Of a DNA stretch of 64,000 nucleotides, positions 55,527-64,000 are shown in pieces. This DNA is from Numida meleagris. Lineage: Eukaryota > Chordata > Aves > Galliformes > Numididae. Position numbers and translations under genes: made by a program. The stretch lies in the NCBI RefSeq assembly GCF_002078875.1, contig NC_034414.1:19745100-19809099 (forward strand), written 5' to 3'. The stretch's first letter is position 1; each line of letters opens with the position of its first letter. The notes beneath the pieces were generated by a model. It made no database searches. It was not told the DNA's origin and saw only the letters and a program-made list of their open reading frames with translations.

Positions 55527-58500
55527 CATAATTGAAAAAGACTGCTTCGATGTATTGATGCAGGTTTGGTCTGACTATTTTAGTTCCAGAGCATCTCTAC
55601 AAGCTCTTGATTTGTACGCAGGCTGGACAGTCAATTTATGAAGCGTCACTGCCAGCATTTGCAGAAATGAGAAATGATATATTATTTAAATATTTTGCTT
55701 TTCTGAACAGCTTAGTTACATTAAAATTGCACGGTAAGATAGCAGAAGTGGCTTTCCCCCCCTGCTTTTAAAAAAGGTTAATTTAGAAGCAAACTTGAAG
55801 TGGAATGTTGGATCGGAACCACATTAGTGCTTTGAGAAAACCTGTACCTGCATGCAGCTCTATCTCATGACATTGTGGCTCAGCCTTAAGCTCTTTGCCT
55901 AAGTAAATGACATCACTCTTGATCTTATTTTGGAACATACAAGGCTAAGCTTTTTCCAGAATCCAAAAATGCCATCAACTTAATATTTGCAGAGCGTGCT
56001 TTTTCTACTCTTTATTCTTCTTCCCCTTATAAATCTTGCAATCAATATCATATAATACACAGAGAACAGGATATGGCATTGCCACGTTTTTCAGCAGGAG
56101 TGGGGAACATTCTACTTGCCAAGAGCTGAAGAGGCCATTGAAATGCCTTTAGTTGGCCTCTTGTCAATTTGGATGGGTATATATTGACTTAAGTTCACAT
56201 TTCCCATATTTTTGTGATTTATTTGTGTTACCCAAATCAGGGAGGTTGAAATAATTTGGGCCAAAACTCAGTTCAGTGAACTCCAAAATATTCTGTCTTT
56301 TGGTCACTATAAATTCCTCTTGATTCATCCCATCACTGCTCTGTCAACCAACACACCCAACACAGGGACTCTCCCTGTGCCCTCGTGTAGTTGGACTCTT
56401 GTATAACATTGCAGGTTCCCTGGGACGCTTCCAGTGAATTGCAGCTTACCCAGAGCTGACTGTTTTTTATTTATTTTCCCTTCGAAAACACGCTTCCACA
56501 TAACCCTGCCTCACCCTGTTCTTCCCAAAGGGATGGCTAGAGCAGATTATCAATGCGTAGATCATTTACCTCTTGTTGGTTTAACTGAGTGTTCAGTTTT
56601 GCTTGTCAGTTTACCTTCCCTAACCTTTATTTTCCAGATGGAATTCTACTTGTAGTGCCCAGCACTGAGAAAACAAAAATCTGTTTCTTTAAGACATCAC
56701 AATATTAGCATTCGGAAAGATGTTTACTGATATATTCAGCAAGAGAGGAAACTGATTGCTACTTCACGGTGAAGTTTCTGTGTTTTAAATGTTAATTGTT
56801 TTTAAGCACTTTGGAGTTTTCCGTGGCCTCTAGGTCTTTTTTTTTTTTTTCCTATAAATGATAGTTGATACAATCTCTTACGAAATGGGGTTAAAAAAAA
56901 AATACTTTGCTGTCCTAGTTTCAAGTAACCTTCTGAAGTTCAAGTGGACCAATTACACATAAGAGGACAACAACTTTTGTAAAGCTTCATTTGAATCCCA
57001 GAGGGGAAAAATGATAGAAAATCAATTAACTTTCCACATGAAAAAATAGCTCATATTGCTAAGCTTTCCTTGCATAGTTTCTTGATTATGTTTGGAAGCA
57101 AATTGCCTTGATTATACCTTTGACGGGAAGGAAAGCCTTTTAATTAATTTAATACATGCTATAGCAGTGCTAAATTGTATCATGGAACTATTAAGTGGGC
57201 CTCCACTGATATTTTTGCCCTGTTGAAAATGGATATTGCTCGCTTAGTGAGTCATGCTCTTGCTGGGTTGACGCCATTATCTGTTCATTGCAGAGCATGT
57301 GATATAGAAGCTATTAGGGCCATTCATGTATATGAGTGGCTAAATGGAGTAAACAAAAAGCCAATTTCAGTGAAGAGTCTGAAATGTTTCCTTTGGTCAA
57401 AATTTTGGAGAAATTTGAGCTACACTTCAGTCTCTTGTACCCACAGTGGGGACTGAACCAGGCACCTGAGCCCTAACACAACCCCTGCTTGGGAATATTC
57501 AGGCTTCATATCTAATTTCTGCTGGTCCTAGACTGAAATGAGAAGTGAAAGTGATTCTCTGTGTCATGTACTGACAGGTGGTCCTCAAACTGCTGTTTAG
57601 CTATGAGCTATTGATAGTGAATTTGTTGTAGCATTGAGTACGTGAGCTTCTTCTTAAAATCAGTGTTTGTCTCAGGCTCTTAGCTGAAAATAATTGCATT
57701 TGTTGTGTTTGCTGAGAATAAAATTTTTAAATGATACTATTAATTCAAGTGTTCAAAATATATTGAGAAACAGTATGTTCTTTTTACAAAGAATGTGTTC
57801 TTGTATCATTAATGGTGTTAAATTATATATTTGAAATACAATTAATATTAAGAAATATCTTGATTTGACTCTGATAATGGCCATTTTCTTGTACTGCTAA
57901 ACTACTACAGCTGGGTCACTGTGCTTTCCCTGGTGAGTCGGTGCTATTGGTCTGCACAGCTGGTTTTGTACCAGGGTCTGCTGGATCTTTTCTGGGGAAG
58001 TGCACAAGAAAATATTCAAGAGGTGGATAATAAAGGAAAGAGTCCACCACCAGAGAATCTATTTTATGAATTCACTCACAGAGGTCTGAACTCAGATAAT
58101 AGATCATCACACATTTTTTCTCATATCTCATGGTCGCAAGTAATGAAAAATGAAAGACTGTACAAGTTAGGAGCAGTGCTCTCGTTGCATGCTCTCTGTT
58201 CTGTCTGATTTCTCAGAGAAGTGCCGACTGGTGAAGGATCTGTTTATAAAAGGAAACTAGTTACTATGGTTTGGGAGAGATTCAAGATGGGAGAGGAAGC
58301 TTTCTTGCAGCAATGTGAGAGTGAATATGTGCTGGAAATGAATTTCAGACTTGATGAATTGTGGCTGTGAGTGCTGTACCACAGGACTGGTATGTTCTTA
58401 GCTAGCGAGTTCTGCATTATTTAGAGATTTAATTTAATTAAAGATCTTAGATTTAATAACTAACATTTTGAATTGTGACAGAATTAGGCTGGCAAACATC

Positions 58501-60048
58501 AGTATGCATAGAGAGAGGTCAGATGCACTCTCTAAGCTTGTGCACCAGTAAAAATACTTAGTATTGTCTAGAATGGCAAAGCCAGCAACCAGAATAGCAG
58601 CATGACATTCCCTGGCAGCAGGTAGGGAGATGTGATCTGCACCACTTACTTCGGTAAAGATTCACTTCCTCGAGGATAGGTTTCACATCCATTCATGGCT
58701 AATGCAGTGCCTGCCCCTTCCCAGGTCCCAGCAGGCTTCTGGCCGCCCACTGGTCCTGCTCTACCTCCCATGACCTTGACTGTGTGGTCAGGCCTGAGTA
58801 ACCGAGTGCAGTCAGCGAATGGATTTGAGAAAACAATTGTGTTAATTTTTCTCCCTGTTTGTGTGAATACATATTTTCTCTTTCTATCTGTGCCATGAGT
58901 GGGCCAGTGTAGCTCTCTAAAGTTCCTATCCAAAGGGATTATACAAAAATTATATTTTTTATTTTTCATTATTTAAATTTATTTCCTGTCATCACAAGTG
59001 CCATGCGTTTATATATTTCCCTTGTTTTCCTGAGTTAAAAGTTGCAAAAAAATATAATATGCATTCACACTACCAAATTTTGATCGCATTTAGGTTCTAT
59101 TTTTAAAGCTTAGCCTCCTCATCTCAAGAGAAAAAATGCACACTGTCATCTTGTTGAAAGGCAAAGACAGATGGTTTGGGACCTCTACTGGTGCTGGGAT
59201 CAACATCACAGTTAGCTAAGATCTAATACCTCTGAAAGATGGAAGGGTGGGTCAAAGATTGAGAACTTCATTGAGGTGTAAAAGCAACCAGATGTGTCCC
59301 ACCGGTCCCACCATAACTGGAATGTCATCTCCTTTGGATTACTCTAAGAAATGTGGTGCCTTGCAATCTCAGCAAAAATATTATACACAGCATTTTTATA
59401 AAAAAGAAAAAGAAAAAAAAATTGATCTATTTCAGTGCTTGAATTTTCCACATAGGCCTATTAATTCATAACTCAAACTGTGCCCCGTGAGAACAACAGA
59501 TCAGTAACACAATCCCAAGTGTGCAGCTGGCTGATGGACTCTCCTTAGAGACTAGCAGATGTGGGCAGGGTTTAAGGAAAAGCTGACACAGGGAGAAAAA
59601 AGAAGGCAGTGACTAAAAACTGTTTTTCTTTTGAACAAAGATTGGAGGGGTGAGAGCAAATGCATGTGTCAGTTTGGGAATCTGGGTTAGAAAATTGCTA
59701 TGGGGCTTGCTGAACATCACCTAACAGCTGGTCTGGCTGCTGTTTTTGAGTACCTACATCCAGAATAAAACAAGTATTTTCTTAGGGAGAAACGACTCCT
59801 TACTCTTCTTTTATTCTTATTTCTCTAAAACAACGTGGATAGAGGGAACAGTACTGACACCAAAGCCCTTCTCGTTGCAGAGCACACGGTGGCAATGTTG
59901 CACCACCTCTGCACTGTTGTCGTGCAGCCTGGCACAGCCGGCGGTCATTTACAGGCAATAAATAGCTCGGTGCAGTGGAGTGGTGCTTTATCCAGGGAAT
60001 ATTGGACTTGGCAGCACTGATTGTAGTTTCTATTAAAACAGCGAATAA

Positions 60049-60165
60049 GGTATAGGAAAAATATATTATTTTTCTTTTTACCTCACGTGTTATTTTCATG
60101 CATCCTAAGCACTGAAACAATTTGAATTTTGCAGCAATAACGTAGCTGGTATAGGAAAAATATAT
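60049..60165. repeat. 18-bp direct repeat pair
   Basis: GGTATAGGAAAAATATAT occurs at 60049-60066 and again at 60148-60165, 99 bases apart. Confidence 0.95.
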
Positions 60166-63100
60166 GACTAATTAGTTTCATTCCATAAAATCAACTGTAC
60201 CTTCCCGAGAGGAACACTTCAGATAATAAAACAACTCCACCCATCACACACACAGAAATCAGAAACTGTGTCATCACGACACTGCAAGGTTTCTCCCTCC
60301 CAAAAGCAAGCTTTACTATTCAAATATGCTAACCACGAACTCCTGCTTTCAAAAAGATCTCTAGCCTAAACATCAGCCTGTCTGAGTGGCTGCAGAGAAA
60401 TGGGGGTGCTGCAAAGAGCAAGATAGACTGGCTTTTGGGCATGTCTCAGGCACTTTTGGGGCTCAGCAGCCATGTATGGCTGCAGGCACTGCAGGGCCCC
60501 TTGCTGTCGACATGGTCTGGTCACAGTTGCACCTATGGGTCTGTTGGCTTGTGGCTCTGTTGACCTGTGGCCCGGTTGCTCCTTCCAGCCTGATAGGATG
60601 AGCAGGACGAGACTTGCACTATAAAGGCAATGCTGACTTCAGAGCACTTCAAGTCTCTGAACTGTCATCTTTTGCATTTATCCTGTTTTTGGTGTTGCTG
60701 TTGCAATTCCAGTGGTTCCCTTTGCAAGCCATGGGCTTCACTTATTTTTCATCTGCCTATGTTGAGCTCCGTGCCTTGATAGATAAAACCTTTCCTGTGC
60801 TTCTGTCATGGTTCAGCTGATTTCCAGTTCACCAACACAAAAGGAATGAGTTTTTTCCTTCAATTTTTCTGCCTCTTAGGCTTAGACATATTATCAATCC
60901 CTACCAGGTTGTTCCAGTTGCCCTCATCCCTAGGAACTTGAATTCAAATCTAGATCCAGTAAGACGAGCGACATACCCAGGAGGCATCCCCAAAGCACTT
61001 GCTGAAGCCTCCTTCCCTTGCCAAGCAGAAGAGGCCCAGAGAAAGAGGAAAGCTGTGAAGGCTTACAACACTCTCTTATCCTGCAGGAAGGAAAATACTG
61101 ATTTCTTCAGATAGCAAATAACAGTGCTGTCCTGGAATTGCTCCCATTCCGCTAGCCACGAATGTAAACAAACCCCAAAGTGTTAGAACAAGCAGTCTGA
61201 GTAAGCCATGCTAAATGAGCTGCTGAGATCCATGCTTCAAATTGCAAATTTTGCACAAGCAAAAAAAAAAAAATTAAATAAAAATAGAATATTAAGAGAA
61301 AAATAAATAAATATTAGGAATATTAGGATTAAAGAAGAATTTGGGTCAAGTCTGTGCTAAGACTGCTGTAACTAAAAACTGGCTAGAAACAACAAAAATG
61401 TATTGAAATAATTGATCTGTAACAGCAGTGGCATCGATAAGGCCTTTGTTTCAATGTCTGAAGTCCTTTCTCAGTGTGCATTTCTAGGACGAAGATCGAG
61501 AGCCCTGTAATTTCACATCTTCTCTATTTATTCACAAGAGATATAGCTTAAGTCATAGTAGAAAAAAACTGAATGAAAATTTGCCTACAGCTGCTAATCA
61601 GGAGTTTGGTATCTAGGTAGCTCCTTTCCCCAAGTATAACAACCAAGACCAAAGCCTTAAAAATGGATTCCGGGAGGTAAGAGCCATATAATTTCCTTTT
61701 AGGTACATAACATAACCTACATCATGATCATTATTTCTACAGCCAGTAATTTTCAACAAGAGAAGGGAGGAAGAAGTGGCTGCGGCAATGAATGTCTCCC
61801 TAGTGCGGATGGATGCTTGCAAATCCTTGAATCTCATCACCCACCTGCCATTTTCCCTGCCTCCGAAAAATGATACTAGCTCCCACAGCCCTTCAGCCAG
61901 TGCTGTTTTGCTTTTGTTTCTCCCTACTCAGGCTCTGCCAAGTCCCCACTTGCTCAGCACCTCCATAAATACTGTTCTGTGATTGTATGACTTTGTGTGA
62001 TTTTCAGTACCCACTGGTATACAAGCTGCGTTGCTGAAGATTAACAGTCGGGATGAGTTTCCTTGTGAGTGCTTGGCGCCACTGCGTACAGTCTGAAAGC
62101 AAGGAAATGCACAACCCTGTATGTCTAAGCAATTTGTTTTCCCACTGCTTTCTGCATTTATTTTAAGTCTGAGCTTGAACTGATGAGAAACAAACTCAAA
62201 CACTATTAGTAAGAAAATGATAAACCCCTTTTGTAAAAATTGTCATCTATGAAGTGCAGAGAAATGACTAAGCTAAGCAGTTGTAATTTAGAAAGAAAGG
62301 TATTAAGAAGATTCATTCCAAAACACACTCCTTAAAAAAACCTGTTGGCTTTTGGCTGTTTTCTACCATTGCATATGAGTAAAACAATAATTTTCTAGTC
62401 TCAAGTGCTAAAAAAGGGAAACATTTATCAGTCAGTGTATTATCTATTAAGATAAAAAACTATGCTTTTGGCATCTCGTATTAATGGCATGATGATCTTA
62501 TGCACCACCTTCTACCAATCTTTTTTAAACGCCAATATGAATGTCATTTTCATAGCTGAGGTACCAAGTCCCCAGGATGCCCAGTAAGGCCTCCTCAGTG
62601 TGCAAATTTACTTCCACTGAGCAGCAGAAATATTTCAGCAAGGGAAAGATACTGAGGGGAAATACAGTAGCTATAGATAGTAAAGGCAGATGCTGTAGAA
62701 TACTGACTGAGGGCTAGAAAGTTACAAAGACTGTGATGTTCAGTGCTCATTGCTAGCTCACAGCTCATGTACCTTTTACTTTCCTATTTTATGTGGTCAA
62801 GGTTTGGTGAAAACTAACAACGAAATCCATGGTACATCATATATTTTCTCCTCCTTGGGAACAGCACACAGAAAGTACGTGATCTTCACACACAGCTGCT
62901 GAATTAAAAGTCCCATTTCATTAAGTGCATAGAAAGGATATATTGGGTGGGTTTCAGATGTAATACAAGCTCTTGTAGTGGCAGAGGGCCAGATTCCCCA
63001 TTCACCTGTGCAAATGTGGACAGAATACAACACTCATAGATAGACAGGTCTGTGGAAATGCAATTGCCCGTCCTGATTCGCTACTAAAACCAGTTTCCCC

Positions 63101-64000
63101 TCATCTGAAGTGACACAGGCGTAGAAAATGGCCAGGGGAGAGAACGACTCTACTGTCCTGATTATCTTTCTGTTTATTCTTTTCTACTGCCCTGCAATCA
63201 GCAGGCAATCTGTTTTGTAGCAAACACCATTTGAGGCTGCATTGTCTTTGGGTCCGTTCCATTTCATGTTTTAGTACATATCAGCGGAGGCTGCTTGCTT
63301 TGGGGGTTCTGGGCATCTGCACCAGTAGAAGAGAGCTCCTGCAAGATGCTTAAAAATATACTCCAGCATTTTCTGTGCTATTCTGTGACAGATGTTTTGT
63401 CCAGTCATATTAATCTATCATCTTGAAAATCAGTTCATACTAAAGAAAATGCCTGACCTCGGTTTTCCTCCTACTTTTCCTTACTTCAGATATCTGTTCA
63501 AATACTTTATTGAGGTCAGAGACGTAGACCAGCAGTAGCCTGCATTAATTTGCCTCCCTTCCATAAGTCTATTATCTTTATTTTCCCAAGCATATAACAT
63601 TTTCCAAATTGAAAATATATTAGAAATCCTTACTGCTCAGCTTGTGATTCAATCTATTGGGTTTCTTGCAGCTATGGGATAAACTGTGTATTATTCCCTT
63701 TACTGAGATCACTGGGGCATTGCTTCTTCCCCAGAAGTTATTTTATTGGAAAGATCCTCAGCTCCATTAGCAACCAGGCTTTTGCCCACAGGTTCAACAT
63801 TGTTGCTGGTACTGAAAACCAAGACTGGGTCTTAGTTTGTGGGCTATGGTGTGGTTTTGAATTCCCCTCCATACTCCTTTCCCACTGCATGATGATCCCA
63901 TTTCTTCTTTCGTTAATATCTGTGACACAAAAAGGATGTGCTTACTAACAAATTTTACTGGTGACAGCACTGGGAAGTGCTTTCAGTACAGAAAAGGGCC

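Larger units (their letters stand above)
48831..64000. other. Non-genic region downstream of IFTAP, no gene recognised
   Basis: About 15 kb of mostly AT-rich sequence. No protein domain, RNA gene or recent mobile element was recognised. Small structures are an A-run near 49231, a 28-bp tandem pair at 55473-55526, a T-run near 56838, and an 18-bp repeated word at 60049 and 60148. In other vertebrates the sequence beyond IFTAP is gene-poor, which fits. Confidence 0.6.

Noticed and set aside
57175..57456. 93-codon + strand frame in the non-genic region
   Set aside because: Resembles no known protein and lacks any supporting structure; isolated and of a length expected by chance in 64 kb.

Overview
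This is a vertebrate, almost certainly bird, chromosome window. It carries several CR1 LINE 3' ends with the typical avian octamer tail, a mariner fossil, CORE-SINE/MIR fossils, an alpharetrovirus-like endogenous provirus, a RAG2 protein very close to the avian form, and long AT-rich introns. A galliform or related bird is a reasonable guess, but the species cannot be fixed from the sequence alone.

Layout. (1) 1-2551: the 3' part of an endogenous retrovirus on the + strand. It has an unrecognised, decayed internal block, an open reading frame for the transmembrane envelope subunit, a polypurine tract and a complete 3' LTR. (2) 2552-5510: the 3' flank and 3' UTR side of RAG2. It contains two diverged copies of an unidentified ~100-bp sequence. 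(3) 5511-7128: RAG2 on the - strand, with its whole coding sequence in one exon. (4) About 7290-7720: a CpG island between RAG2 and the next gene. (5) 7494-48724: IFTAP (C11orf74/NWC) on the + strand, head-to-head with RAG2. Six coding exons spread over 31 kb can be read with matching splice phases and give a 215-residue protein. Its introns hold CR1, MIR and mariner relics and may hold distal RAG enhancers. (6) 48811-64000: a region in which no gene is recognised.

The order RAG2 <- / -> IFTAP is the conserved vertebrate RAG locus. RAG1, which normally converges on RAG2, should lie to the left of the window, which would place the provirus between the two recombinase genes. RAG2 works with RAG1 in V(D)J recombination. 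IFTAP is a ciliary transport cofactor and shares only the neighbourhood and probably promoter and enhancer DNA.

The points most worth checking are the provirus inside the RAG1/RAG2 interval with its duplicated polypurine tract and open TM frame, a leucine where the RAG2 PHD finger is expected to have its aromatic-cage tyrosine, a NAGNAG acceptor and a 32-T tract at IFTAP exons, the unidentified duplicated sequence with a shared TGAGTCA core, and an E-box cluster in IFTAP intron 1.
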